From positions 91,292,001 to 91,356,000 of the forward strand of contig JAZHRO010000063.1 in the NCBI GenBank assembly GCA_037157565.1: 64,000 nt of DNA, given 5' to 3'. Below the pieces are notes generated by a model. It was not told the DNA's origin. It saw only the letters and a list, made by a program, of their open reading frames with translations, and did no database searches. The position numbers and the translations under genes are program-made. Positions 22,984-35,581 of this stretch are shown here, one piece after another (position 1 is the stretch's first letter; every line of letters starts with the position of its first letter). Source of the stretch: Thalassia testudinum. Taxonomy: Eukaryota > Streptophyta > Magnoliopsida > Alismatales > Hydrocharitaceae.

Positions 22984-24944
22984 TGTTAGAATGGAAATCA
23001 TCATAGTTTAGGAAAATGTGTTGTAGTATAGTGATGAAAATCGAATCGACATTTAAATTTGTAAAGCTAAAAGAATCGTGAGTTCCAGGTCGTTCGCAGG
23101 AAGCGAATATTGCAATTCAATCAACTAATCAAATGGTATAACAATAAGCACAATATTCAATCAAAAACTCAATAAAATATTTTCATTATTTGCCAAGAGT
23201 TATAGAACAAGAGTAATGCAGAAAGAGAGAGGAAAAGCAAAAATAATGTTGGTTGAAACAACCAATGTTGCACTGAAGTTCAACTCAAATCAAATATCAG
23301 CCTAAGCCTCTCAAATTAAACGATCAATTTAAACCACACAAAATCTTAAGTGTTTAATTCCAAGGCCACATATGTCTTAGCAAAGCCACAACCTTTGAAA
23401 TTTTCCCAAGTGTTAGGCACAATTCTCGAGGGCAAAACCCTCCCAATCCTCTTAGAAAACCCCTCTATCTCTCTCAGAATTAGACCAATTCAAAGGAGAT
23501 GGTGGAGGTGTTGTAGCTTGCAATTAGGTTGGGCAAAAGTTTTGTGAGGGTGAGGGGAAACTTTTGCCTAACCTAATTAGATCGGAGGAGGGCGAGGGAG
23601 GTTGGTCGGTGAAGGTGGTTGGAGCGAAGATGGTCGGAGTGGAAGAAGGAGAGGAAGAGGTTGAACGGAGCTTGTGAACTCCAGAGAGGGAATTGAAGGG
23701 AGGAGAGAGAAAATCCCTATTCTAATTGAGAGAGAGGAGGACAGGAAATGCTTGTCGGTGGTATGCTGGAGCGGAGGAAGACAAGGTGATGGTTGGAGCG
23801 ATTGAAGGTGGGAGAGGGGCTAAAGCTACGCTATAAGCTTCGCGGAAGCTCAAGGAAGTAGGACCTCCGCCTATTGTTCGTGGAAGAGGCCAAGGAAGGA
23901 GATTAATGAAGCTCTAGTGGTGTGTCAAAGTACGCTAGCGAGGAAGGAGAAGAGGGAGAATCTAACGTAATTGAGTACCTTTATATAGAGTTGATCCCTA
24001 GCTCAATTAAGCCAAGATGATCGCAATTGGCAGGTCCTTAAACCCACTTTCCAACCTGAGTTTTATGAGGTCACCGAAAACATTTTCGGCTGACTTAGGT
24101 CTCGAGACAGATCTCAAACGCTCAGGAAAGATTCAAGGAGTAGATTTGCCAAGTTTAGTGATTTGTGATTGAAGTTTCTTCAATCAACTCGTCAATTAAA
24201 TGTCAGTGAATTTGGGTTGATGCTTCTCTGCTGCTGCATTCCCATGACGAAGAAGGAGAAGGCGGCAGGACCCTTCTTGTGAAAAATATGAGAGGTTGGG
24301 GGTGTTTTTGTAAGAACACATAAGTTAAGGGTCTGTTTGTAAAGAAGAGAGATTTAAGAGCTAAAATGCAAACTAGGTAAAGATGGACTCTGCATGGGCC
24401 CAAATTTTGGTGTTAACTTAATTTGGACCTAAGGAATATATTGGTGAACTTGGATTTGAGTTTTGACCACGTTGACTAGGTAAATTTCACAGAGGCCCAA
24501 ATTAAGTTAAATTCGCATCTGAATCTCTATTTTTGGTTAAAATAGGTTCAGATGGTCAAAGCGAAGGTATCAAACCTCTTAGAATACTTTTTAATGATTT
24601 TTAGGAGATTTAGATTAAATTTATCTCGACCAAAACCCTTTCAATTTGCGTATGGTTGATAATTAAGGTATTAAGCATTGTTTTCATCTTTGAAATGCGT
24701 GAAACCCTGATTCAGTCAATGTGAGCCCACTAGGTCATTTAACTTCATTTAAACTTTAATTAACCCTTGATCAACCTCTTGGTTAATCTACATTAATGAT
24801 GAGATGGTAAAACAATAGAATTAACCCTTTATTCCTATTTTCTTCTCAAATCAGTTTGATATAGAATTATGATCATTAAGGAGAATTTAATACTGGATTC
24901 TGACTAATTTCAGTTAGTTATGACGAATGATGGTGTTACCATCA
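22984..24944 (-). repeat. Solo LTR C3
   Basis: A 1961-bp LTR of family C in minus orientation, starting TGATGGTAACACC at 24944 and ending in CA at 22984. It is flanked by agatg at 22979-22983 and 24945-24949, a clean solo LTR. It is shorter than the 2.56-kb C copy at 39873 and diverged from it. A minus-strand TATATAAAG box lies at about 23979-23987. Confidence 0.9.
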
Positions 24945-24949
24945 AGATG

Positions 24950-26945
24950 GATGTTTATTTTGAGAGTTTTCTCTCTTTTCTTTTTACATTCCCCTAAATC
25001 CAACCTCAAATTGGCCATAAATATTGGATTCCTTGTCCCCACCATCAATCCTCACAAGGTCCCTGGCATTCGATGCTTCAAGATAGCACCACCCATGGCA
25101 ACTCCCAAAACCCTGGCTTTCGACACTTTGGGATAGTGTCGCCCATGGTGTTCTGTAGCTAAATTTAGGCCCTAGTAATCGACATTTTGGGATAATCTCG
25201 CCCATGGCACCTGAACCAGCATAGGCACCTGGTAGGATATTTGGATATCCTGGGAGACAAGCATTGAGGAGACGATATGTTATAACGCATCTTTAAGGGG
25301 AGTATTTTTCATTCTTCCTCTTCGCATCGAGAACTCATCCAATCAACTTGCGTCTTTAAGTCGCTTCTAAGCCAGATCCTCAAGAAAACATTCTTAGAAC
25401 AGAACACTTTTGGCATTATCTTCATTAAGCACATTAAACTAGACCAGTGTGTGATTTTTGCATGCTTAGGTTATCAAGTCCCGCAAACCAAAGTGCAGGC
25501 AACGGTGTCGAATAATCCCTAAGCCTTAGACTTAATATGTCAGCCTCGCAACTTCCTCAACCTCTTGAGGAATAGTCCAGATCTTAACAAATACGTGAGT
25601 GTTTAAACCCTAGGATAGGCCTAAGAGGCCTAAGGTCAATACTCTTTACTTATCTCCTAAGATTTAGCCCTTTAGGTCTTAATGCATCATCCGATTCAGC
25701 CTAGAACTTAGGTAAGTTCCATAATCAATTACACGAACTAACACAATTTTTCCTTTTGTTTGCTCCTATTTTCTCTATTTTCCTTTTCTCTTCTTTTTCT
25801 TTCTCAACTCTGATCTCCTCCTTTCATCTTTTTTTTTTTTTTGAATGAAACGCTTCCATGAATCGAATTTCATAGCGTTTGCACTTTAATATCCCCCATG
25901 CCTAAGATTTGCAATGTCCTCATTGTAAATTATGTGGGTTCGAGTTTAGGTTAGATCGTACATTAGAACAAGTTTGGGTGGGTGGTGAACAGGTTGGGAT
26001 GACTGTTGCAGACAATTTCAAGCTCTAATATGAATATCAGAGGTGGAGTCAGCTGTTTTAACGGATGAACCCTAAAGTATAATATGACTTCAACTCAGAG
26101 ATAAGTTAGAAGGGTCTCAAGTTTTTCAAATGATAGGTTGCCTCTCGTTAAGTGTTAAGTTTAATGTCATCAGCTAGGCACAATAAAACTTAAAAGGATA
26201 TGCCATCTAACGCACTATGATGAGTGGTAGGAGAAAATATGTGATCATGGTGAATGAGAATCAGATGGCCATAAATGAACACCAAATCATGATGAAGAGT
26301 CAATCCAGAAGGTCTATGATATGGATCAAGTTGATTCATTTCTGGGTGTCTCTTATTAAGTTTTTCCGAAGAAATCACTGAGAAGATGAAGTGATCACGA
26401 GGCTTTGAAGTCAGATTGTGGTGAGTCTAGGACCCAACAGAAGCACACGTAGTCAATATAGCCCAAATGTTGGGTTCCTCTCGTGCAATGTGGCCTAATA
26501 GATCATTATCCAATGTATTGATTCTTTCCTTTTTGATTCATCTTGATCTCATAGTCAATATCCATGTATTGATTCTTTCCTTTTTGTTTTCAACCTACTT
26601 TCTAGAAATCCAGACAATCGTGAAAGTGCAGCTATGTAGCTTTTGCAACAGATTCAAGTGAAAAACTTGATTTACCTCTAAAGCCTGTACTTGACCCCTA
26701 GTAAAATTCTAGCAGGATAGGCAAACTTCTTCTCTCAGGTATTCAAAATATTCTATCAATTCCACCTCGACTTTAAGCTTGGGTAGAGAATGTTTGAGGA
26801 AAATAGGTGTTTATTTGATAGCTCACTCTCATTTGGTGCTACATAAAGATTAGTACTACAGAATCTAGATTCCCAAATTATTAAGTAAATCAACTCAAGG
26901 AAAGACAAAAAAATACTATGCTCTCTTTTGGTTCCTTTGTATTCA

Positions 26946-26979
<34 letters not shown>

Positions 26980-27334
26980 TAGATCTCATAAACTCACCAG
27001 ATTCACACATATGATCCATAATTGGTGGACTCACATGGCATTAACACTTTAATCGAGTTCCCATAACCTTAACATTTGGTCGGAATTCCTTAGCCAGTAT
27101 TCGGGCAGTCAGAAACACAGAAAAGGTAGGTTAAGGTCATATTTGGTGGATCTCAAATGTATTTCGTGGTATTGCCTCAATGCAACTGAAATAAACACTA
27201 AAATATTTATACTCTCTTTTTCTTTCTTTTTTTTCTAATTTTTTTCTAATTTTTTTCTTTTTTTCTCTCTCTTTTTTTCTTTTTCTAATTTTTTCTATAT
27301 CTATTTTTTTCTTTCTTTTTTATATTTATATATA
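24950..27334 (-). other. Interior of minus-oriented Ty3 element, middle part
   Basis: Mostly non-coding. On the minus strand, 26378-26190 encodes a short piece with LHHDLVFIYGHLILIHHDHIF, the same motif as in element M near 8857. Near 25925-25890 the phrase 'aatgaggacattgca' and ggcatgggggat recurs, as in M and J. A three-unit imperfect repeat sits at 25061-25209, a 23-bp direct repeat at about 26512 and 26564, and long pyrimidine tracts at 26945-26982 and 27190-27330. The left edge carries the agatg duplicate of C3, the right edge the atata duplicate of H. Confidence 0.6.
25061..25209. repeat. Three imperfect 50-60-bp tandem units
   Basis: Units start at about 25061, 25111 and 25170 and share the pattern ccctgg/cctagt, then tcgac-ttt-gggata, then cgcccatgg. 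They lie in the 3' non-coding part of the minus-oriented element, in the place where M has its two 60-bp repeats. Confidence 0.65.
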
Positions 27335-27958
27335 TGTCAACACGATGATTTCACAGCAATCATAGGCCTTAATTCGTCTGAATTAAGCCAGAACTTAGCT
27401 TAACATGAACATTCTGCATGCATATGCATCATATTCTGCATCGTAGTTGATATATGCGTTTTATGCATAAAACTGTGCTATTTGAGACGTATCACTCAAT
27501 GCAGGAAATTCAGGGTTGCGAATGACCAATCCAACCGCATGGATCTGTTCAGAACTTCGACAGGAGTCCAACGCTTCCAAGATCGCATCAATCAGACTCC
27601 CGTAGCACCCTAGGGAATCTGCAGAAGATCAAGAGCCAAGGGGCAAATTAAAGAAGATATGGACCTCAGATGACAAATCCAACTACACGGATGGATCCGG
27701 ATCAATGTTCGTAGCCCAACGGCGTATAAATCAATTCAATCGAAGGCCTACATCACCAGATACAAGGAAAAGAAGATGAACGACCATGATGGCACCATGT
27801 GGCACCATCACAACTGGTCCCTCTTGACCGCCCCATCCAGGAAGGATGCACCGCACGCTGTAGACCGTTGGATCTTCATCCAACGGCTACGAGCGTGACA
27901 CGTCCCCTGCTTAGATTGGATAAGGATAAATGAAAACTAACAAGTATATATAACAAAA

Positions 27959-28020
27959 GGTTTGCGCAGCGCATTGGCTTGCGTGCATAAGCGCGAGATG
28001 TGGGTTCGAGCCATATGTTG
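27959..28020 (+). ncRNA. tRNA-like (SINE-like) Pol III promoter remnant in LTR H
   Basis: The stretch has an A-box-like tgcgcagcgcattgg near 27963 and a B-box-like gggttcgagcc near 28002-28012, about 40 bp apart as in tRNA genes. Between them, ttgcg-tgcataag-cgcga can fold as an anticodon arm with CAT in the loop. No acceptor stem pairs, so it is not a working tRNA gene. It may be a tRNA-Met-derived SINE head captured by the LTR. I cannot define the SINE ends. Confidence 0.4.
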
Positions 28021-28414
28021 CACGAAATTAAACCAGCATCGGCTGTGCACGCGCGTGTAGGCGTAATTGCGTGATCGGAGGGTAGAGGCACGACCATGTG
28101 GCGTGATTAGAGTGCACCGCAGGCGGATGCGCGATCGCACACGTCTTGTGAGATTTGGAAGGCGAGGGAAGTGCTCGTAAGCGGTTCGATTGTAAGATCG
28201 GACGGCTGAGGTTGAAGCGCTCAGAAGAGGCAAGCGGTGAAGGTGAAAACGAGAAGGGCGCGTACGGGTGATTTGCGGCTGTGCGATGGAGGATCGACGC
28301 TCCACGAAGCACCACGTGGCAGCATCCAAGCAAACCAAGGGAAAAAGAAGGATTTGGAAGGCTTTTTGCATGAGATTAAAGGGGCCAAATGTCCTTTTTA
28401 CCCCTCGCCAAAGC

Positions 28415-28423
28415 TATAAAAAG
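28415..28423 (+). promoter_or_regulatory. TATA box of LTR H
   Basis: TATAAAAAG followed by a CT-rich tract at 28450-28510, the same layout as in LTR M. Confidence 0.55.
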
Positions 28424-28906
28424 AGCCCAAAAGGGCCCCCTTGGAGGCATTCCCTTCCTTCTCTTCTTCTTCCTCCTTCTTCAACCTTTCTTTCTTCTTC
28501 TTCTTCCCGTCTTCTCTGCATTTGGCTCCACATCTCCGTCTGAAGCATCCGTTGGGCCACCTCGATGGATCGTTGTTGCTCCTCCCAACCTCTCCAAAAG
28601 GCCACCACGAACCACTTGTGGTTCCCTTGTTCTGTTACAACAGTAGTTTGTTTATTTTATGTTTTATTCAAATACATGTATCTAGTTTATGTTCAATCTC
28701 TTCTTGTGATATAAATATTGTGATTGATCGTTCCTTTTACTTAGCCTTTATATTTGAAATAAATGCATGAAATCAAAAGTGCTTTCTACCTCCCTGTGAT
28801 CGACTGGGACTCACCAGTTCCGTTAATTATTTGCTCGAGACGTATTTCGCACTATACTACAACACGTTCATCTTTTACGCGATCTACGTCGCGAACAAAC
28901 GACGCA

Positions 28907-30406
28907 ATATAGCACATGACATACACGGCTTTTATTCAAGAGGCATTATTAGGGATTGGTGGTACTCAAGAGATATCGGGTGGCTTATTTAGTGGAAGTG
29001 CCTACTCTCGGCACCGGGAAAGATATGGATTGGACGGTGTATTTCTGACCTTGACATCAATACTCTCATTCAGCCGAGGACTTCGTAAAGAATGGTCGTA
29101 ACCATCTACCTTAGCCCTGGTTTTATGAAAACTCGATTTTTGCATATTTGCCTTATTTGGTGGCTCTCATAATTCACACAAAAATGTATACGTAGGAACC
29201 GAGAGCGGAACTATGCCTAATCTTTGAGTATCATTACCTAATTATCTAGAATTCCAGATTCCTTGCACTAATCTTAGAGCACCAATACTCTCTACTCTCA
29301 TCTCACACTATTTGGTGGATTTTTAGAAAAAGATTTGCCTGACTCCCAAAACATTGTCCAGGGGTTCAGGAAAAGAAGCACTGCTTCTTCTCAACAGACT
29401 AAAGATATCTATCAGTCGTCACAGTGAATATCCATTGTAAAATCTACGTGTGAGTGTGAAAATTGTACTAGATTCCATATTATAGGAATCAACTAGAGGA
29501 TAAATCTTAGTGCATTCTCTTGATAAAATCATATTCATGAATGCACTATGCATATATTCTATATACAAGTAACCTCTTGTAATTTGTACTTTAATGAAAT
29601 TCCCTTATCGAGTTACATTCAGCTTGGTCGTAAATTTAGAATAGGAAGGGTGAGCAGATGAGTCGAAAGTGGATGTTGCGAATGATTTCTAGCTCCAATG
29701 CGAGCATTGGAGGTGGAGTTCATTGTTCTTAAATTAGGACCCTAAAGTACATATAACATGCTGCTCAGAGGTTTTCCTAAGTGTTGGCATAAAAATTTTT
29801 CAGTTTTGATGTATCTACCCCCCTATGCCTAAGTTCTTACATGTCCTCATGCATTAATATAGAGAAAATAAATTGACAAGGAGTGTGTGGGAGAGATCAC
29901 TTGGAATTTCTCCTAAAATTTTACATTCTACACCAGCCAATCTGATGATATGCAATAGAAAGGAAATATGCTAAAAGAAAAATATGCTATGTATAAAAAG
30001 AATATGTATAAATAGTATTTATAAATGCTGAGTATGCTATGTATAAGTGCTGAGTTTAACGCCTCCAGCTAGGCAAAAACTCAATTAGATGACTTCATGA
30101 TTGTGTAAGAGCTGGTTAAGTTCAAGAGAAAGATATGTTTGTGTGCTCCCAGAATCAGCAGTCCACAAATACAAACCAGTTAATTATGTACCCCTACTCC
30201 AAAAAGTCTAGCTGTAGTAGAATGCGGAGTGGGGGCATAAAGCAGAGGATAATCAAAGTGAGGATTCATATGCTAATTTTGCTCATCCATCATGTTCCTG
30301 AATTCAACAGGAAATTGTTGAGGGAGTGGATTGGCATGATTAAAATGTATATTAGAACTAGAGTCAAAATCATAGGGGTCTTCATAATGGTAATTAACGT
30401 CAAAGA
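28907..30406 (-). other. 3' non-coding part of the acidic-ORF element (minus)
   Basis: Begins with the right TSD of H (atata, 28907-28911). On the minus strand the acidic ORF is followed by frame-shifted remnants of the 'LFGVGVHN-LVCICG' motif near 30180, then a 'gcatgaggacatg' phrase and a polypurine-like ggcataggggggt near 29815-29860, matching the layout of M. No other gene is visible. Confidence 0.6.
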
Positions 30407-31705
30407 TCATGCCTTGTTTAGGCTCTGGGTCATATGAGGGTATGCGTGAAAGTAGAAGTTCTGTGGGAGGCCACTGAAATCCTCGTCTGAAATCACTTCA
30501 TCCTCATCAGTATTGATCTCAGATTCATCAGAAGCTAACTTAGTCCTCGAGTCGAGCCATCCATTAGATTGACTAGGATTATAAGTGAGTCCCCAGTTCA
30601 TTCTGCTCAGTGTTTCACCCTCATATGTAGTGGGTTCCTCATTAATTCCTACCTTAGATAGCACATCCATTTCTTCAAGCAAAGCATCCATAGCTATTTT
30701 GAATCTTTGGATATCAGAATCAGGGATAGAAAGTGTCATCTTAGAATTAGAATCAGGGATGTAAATAAAGGAAGAAGAATGCAAATCAGATGGTGTTGGA
30801 TCGAAAACAGATTCACCTACCATGGGAAGTGACCTAAATTGATCAAGTGGATTTACTTCCTCAAGTAGATCTACTTCCTTTATCTCAGTTGGGTTGTCTA
30901 ACCCATGAGGTATCTCCCAAGATTCAGGGCATCCAGATTGCGAATCAGTCTTGGAGATATTAATCCTCTCTTCATCATTTTCACGAATGGAGTTCTTAGA
31001 TAAATCCATTCAGGATATTCCCTGCTCATGTCCCACATCCATACTGGATTTTTCTTCCCCTGAATTAATTTCAAGTGTCCGCTCCCGAGAATCTCCTATG
31101 TCTCCTTCAGGCATAGTCATTTCAGGTTCTTCGAGGTCTTCAAGGTTATTTTCCACTTGATATCGCAAAAGCAGTATTTCTGGAAGTTCCCAATTTTGTC
31201 CAGTTAGCCTTGTCATTGCTGATGTTTCCTAAAGGGCCTCCATCAAAAGGTCTTGAAATGGAATCCAGGTTCGCCTTTGTTCCGGATCAGTAGTAGCTTG
31301 GATTTTGTGCAAATAGAATGCGACCTGGCCTTTAGTCTTAGCTATAGCTTGATGTATTATGTAATGTGGTCTCATATACAGTGGTAGTTTTTCAAGGATT
31401 CTAGGGGGTGAATCAGGTCTACCCATATTCCATGGGTAAGATGGAGTAGTATGGAAATCATATCCAGGGTCATAAGATTGGGTCCTTTGTGGAGCTAATT
31501 GGTATGGGTCATAGTACCCAGGGTTAGGATATGGGTTAACCATTTCGGCAACCTGAGAAGAAGGATCATGCGAAGCGAAAAGTCATCTTCTCCCCCTTGG
31601 GTTCAGATCCCAAGGTTGTGTTAATTCATTAACCCAGGTTCCCAGATGAGCCATCAGGTCCAGATTCTCTGGATCCTGATCAGGTTCATGTCCAGGGTTG
31701 GCCAT
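30407..31705 (-). pseudogene. Acidic orphan ORF of minus-oriented non-autonomous element
   Basis: From ATG at 31705 one single frame of 433 codons runs to 30407 with only three in-frame stops (about 31585, 31229 and 31010), so it decayed recently relative to its neighbours. Residues 1-60 are mixed. The next part is Tyr/Pro-rich (PYPNPGYYDPYQLAPQ), followed by a basic stretch LPLYMRPHYIIHQAIAKTKG, and the C-terminal 250 residues are strongly acidic. No zinc knuckle, protease or RT motif is visible. It lies between the LTR B PBS and a polypurine-like motif, the position of gag. The organisation parallels 7278-8991 in element M. Function unknown. Confidence 0.65.
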
Positions 31706-33336
31706 CTCGGTTAAGAAGATAAAGGAAGAGGGGTGAGAAGATGGTCCGGGTGAGGTGACTTGCCTCCTTGAGAGTGGCTCCCAAGGTCCAACCAGTCAAG
31801 GTTAAAGTGACTTCCTCCCTTACATACACCAACCAACCCGTAGGTTGGTGCAGCCAAACCAGACAAGGCTAAAGCCTTGTCAATCATATGGTCCTTACGA
31901 TCAGATGACCTAATTTTTCGTTAAGATTCAAATTCCTGAAGAGAATTTGTCATACAATCGATTGAAAGTAGTCCCAAACCCCAGAGCTAACACAGCCAAT
32001 TTGAATGTGGGGACTAAGGGAAGGTTCTTCCTTTTGCTCACGCCTTCGGTTCCTTTGTATCCTCGAGCTACGATTGTTTGATTTTGCCCCGCAGATTTGG
32101 CTAAGGTTTTGCTAAGGGGGTTGTGACAACCCAGTAGTATGACAACAAATTCGGGTTTGTTTACGTGTTTTACAAAAAAATTTTTAACCCTTTTTCTTCA
32201 GTTGGGGTTTGTGGTAAGTGGTTCACAAGGTGACCAAGCTCACCGGCTAGCCACTAGACTTGATTTGGTCTAGGTTAGCCCAAATGTGTGGTCACTACAA
32301 TTTTGACCCTAAAGGTGTAACCTAGGGTCCATGTAGTTCTAGGTTTTCAGCAGACTAATAAAAATAAAATAATTCTTTGATACATGAATGGAATCCAAAT
32401 AATTTGAAATTTGACAGGCAGATTCCTTTTTCAATTATATTTTCAAAGAATATTTTTTTTGTAATTTTTACTATTTCAACCGAATAAATAAGAATTTTTA
32501 AATGTCAGGGGTCAGATTTGGAATTTTGACCCTGTTGGTTTTCCAATTTGAAACAGTATCAAACAAACTCCAAAAATTCAGGAAAAATATGGAGACGAAA
32601 GCTAATTAAATTAGCTTTCAAATCGCACCATTTTTGGTCAGATTAGATTTGTGGATTGTTCGGAATTGCTGTTTGAAATTCAAAATTTTCAAATCTGGGT
32701 TAGTTTGACCCCTTGTAATTCATGAATTTTTAAAAATTCGACAATCTGAATTTTCTCAAATAAACGGTGCCGTTTCAAAGATGGTCTGAAAATGAAGCTC
32801 ATACCCAAATTTCAGAATTTTGCGCTCAATATATTTTAGGCAAATGAATTTTTAAGTTGCTCCTTGAAATCAGGTTGAAAATTTGGGATGTGGTGGAAAG
32901 GTTTTTGAAAGGTTTGAAATTCAAATTTCAAACCTTCCTACCAAAATACTTTTTTTTTTCAATTTTTTTTACTTTTTCAAATTTTTTTTTGGAGGGAAAA
33001 TATTTTCAAATTTTCTATCTTTTTGTTTTTTCAAACAAACTAATTCTAACCTAAGATTCAAAAGAAATCCTAATCTAACTACCTAATTTCTTTTTATTTT
33101 TTTTGTGGAAATAAGCATATTTTTTTTAGAAAGTAAAATCTAACTAAGATCTACCTAGGGTTCATGAAAAGAAAACTAAGACTAAGATTGAGAAGATGTG
33201 CACCTGATTTTTAAAATCTATGCTCGAAGTGTGCGCAGATCCTATTCTTCCTGTTTTCTTGCACATCAAAGAGAGCAAGTAGATGCAAATTTGTCACTAT
33301 CGTTCTAAAAATCAGAAATAAAAAATTATGTTGCCT
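31706..33336 (-). other. Leader of the minus-oriented element behind LTR B
   Basis: About 1.6 kb of non-coding, T/A-rich sequence between PBS and ORF (read right to left). Long T or A runs occur at 32940-33120. The ORFs on the plus strand (32857-33086) are Phe-rich products of these runs and not genes. Confidence 0.6.
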
Positions 33337-33353
33337 CCCTGGGAATGACGCCA
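33337..33353 (-). other. Primer-binding site next to LTR B
   Basis: On the minus strand this reads TGGCGTCATTCCCAGGG, two bases after LTR B ends. It matches the tRNA-Asp-type site TGGCGCCGTTGCCGGGG at 13 of 17 positions and is followed by the same 'aggc'. It makes LTR B a 5' LTR in minus orientation. Use of another tRNA cannot be excluded. Confidence 0.65.
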
Positions 33354-33355
33354 TT

Positions 33356-35581
33356 TGTTCGTTAGGATTTTCGCGTTTTCGAATATGAAAATCGTCGTTA
33401 TGTCATAGTATAGTGCGAAATCCGATTAAAATAAAAATATTTGTAATAACGAGATGGTCAGTCTCGGTCGAACTTAGGGAGGCATTTTGGAAAAGGGAAA
33501 TCTGATTCCAATCTCTCTCTATCTCTGCTTGCTTAAAAATGAATGCCAATTTATAATAATTTTTAGGTATTTATGAACGACATGTTGTTGCTAAAGATGC
33601 AGAAATTAAAACAGGAAACTTTAATCACAAGAAAATATGGCAAGGAAGCTCATGGTGATTTTGCAACACACACACACATATATATATAACAGGATCATTT
33701 TCATTAAGTCCAGAATGGCTGCTACAAAGCGAAGCTTGAGGAAAGCTTAAAGCATAAAACTATCTAGCAGAAAACGAGGGCATGCGTGGATTTACAGGAA
33801 GATTACACATGCATCATTGAGGGGAGAGAGAGAGAGCTAAACTACTAAGCAGAAAATAAAGCAGAGAAAAGTTATGAAGAACTACTACTTATCAAGTAGA
33901 AAGAAGGGCATCAGAGGTGGTCCCCAATGGCCTTTGAGGTTGAGGTGGTAGGGAAAAGGAGGGGCAGCCAATGGTGCTTAGGTTGGCCCTTGAAGAGGGT
34001 AAGAGAGGGTGATCTTGAGTTGGCATGGAGGTGGAGTGGGCATGGTGATGGGGTTGTGGAGGTGGAGCTATACTAAATGGAGCCAATAATCAAGAAGGGT
34101 GCAAATGGCCACCTATGGGGTCTTTTTATAGACCCTTGGCAATCTCTCTAGAGAGGTGTAGAACTCTCTAGAGAGAGTTCTATGTGGCCGGCCAAGAGAG
34201 GTTGGAGGTGGTTTTTAGATCAACAAATGTGGATCTAAAAATTTGAATTACTCTTGGTTGTTATTGTTAGCAACCAAGGTAACACACTTGGATAAGAGTT
34301 CTAGAGAACTCTTAGTGCATTTTCGGCTAGGTGAGGGTGTGTGTGTGCGTGAACATGTGTGTGTGTGGCTAAGTGGTCTAGTGGTCTAGGTTAAGTCCTA
34401 AGGATTTGGGTTAGGTTAGGTCATAGAATTAGGGTTGGAAACCCTAATTACTAAGGTAGATGCACAATTAAACTTGACACAAGTTTAATTGAATGAGTGC
34501 AAACCTAATTGAGAGTGAGATTACTCAATTAGGTTAGGCTTAGGTCAATTGGACTCTCACTGAGTCCAATAAGACTTGTGTGGGTTGAGATCAGACCTCA
34601 ATTGGACTCTGAGTCCAATTGACTAGGCAATTGTAATTGACTATGATCCAAGTCTATTGGCCTTAGTGAGAACCAAATTAGGTTCTTAGTGAGAACCTAA
34701 TTAGGTTCTTAGGAGCGTCTAGGGGTAGCCAATTGGACTAAGTAGATCCAATTGGACTTGCTTGGGTTTATTTGAATCAATCAGATTCAGGTCCAACCTT
34801 AATTAGGTTCTACTGAGCCTAATTAGACTTAAATAGGTAGGGATGGATCAATTGGATCCTGGGTAGACCCAATTGGATTTAGGTGCACCTAATCAAGTAG
34901 GAATGCACCCAATTGGATGTAGGTTAGGTAATTGGGTTTGGGCTGAGTCTAATTAGACTAGTTTGAGCCTAATTAGATTGGGGTTAGCCTAATCAGGTTC
35001 ATCTGGACTTAATTAGAACAAAGCTGACCCAATTACCTCTAATTGAGCTAATTGGGATATCAAGGGATCTAAATGGGATTCTAAGGTGGGAATTGGGTTA
35101 GGGATAAGAGGATTAAGTATAGGGATAGTGGATAGTGGGAATCTGGATAGTGTTATCCAGGTTTTGGCTAAAGTGGGGAAATTGAGGTTTAGGGATAAGG
35201 GTATCCTAGAAGGGGGATAAGAGTTGGGATAATGTGGATAATGGCATGGATAGCACTATCCATGTTTTGGTTTTTCAACTAAATTAGCCTAATAGGGAGG
35301 TGGCTTAGGGATAGGGACATGGATAGGGTTATCCTAGAGACTAAAGATAGGGATAGGGTTGTCCTAATGCTAAGGATAAGTGTAGGGATGTCCTAATGTT
35401 CTTCATACTTTAATCTAAGCATTAATTTCTACTTTGTAGAGTAGCATATGTCAACCCTAAATTATTTCTTCTACTATTTATTCCTAACTCTTATACTCCA
35501 GCTTCTCTTTATTCTTCAAATCTTTAGATCCAACTTATTACCTACAATCCACACAATGCACTTAATCAGTAGATTATAACA
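33356..35581 (-). repeat. LTR B, inverted copy of LTR A
   Basis: A 2226-bp LTR starting TGTTATAATC at 35581 and ending CGAACA at 33356 on the minus strand. It is uninterrupted and shows the empty site of solo LTR T. It keeps the AATT-rich field (34430-35100), the CTCTCTAGAGAG palindromes and the minus-strand TATAAAAAG box (34122-34130). Its outer flank, ttatttgatgc, is the inverse of the outer flank of LTR A, gcatcaaataa. Confidence 0.85.

Larger units (their letters stand above)
27335..28906 (+). repeat. Solo LTR H
   Basis: A 1572-bp LTR, TGTCAACACG...CGACGCA, flanked by atata at 27330-27334 and 28907-28911. It is a diverged relative of LTR M: the block around 27500-27780 aligns with 4850-5130 (shared 'ggatctg', 'ggagtccaac', 'agatgacaaat'-like phrases). 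A TATAAAAAG box is at 28415-28423. A tRNA-like stretch lies at about 27959-28020. ORFs such as 27937-28371 (minus) and 28237-28543 (plus) overlap each other and show no domain. Confidence 0.85.

Noticed and set aside
27937..28543. ORFs of 90-144 codons on both strands as host genes
   Set aside because: They lie fully within solo LTR H (TSD atata), overlap each other and show no conserved domain.
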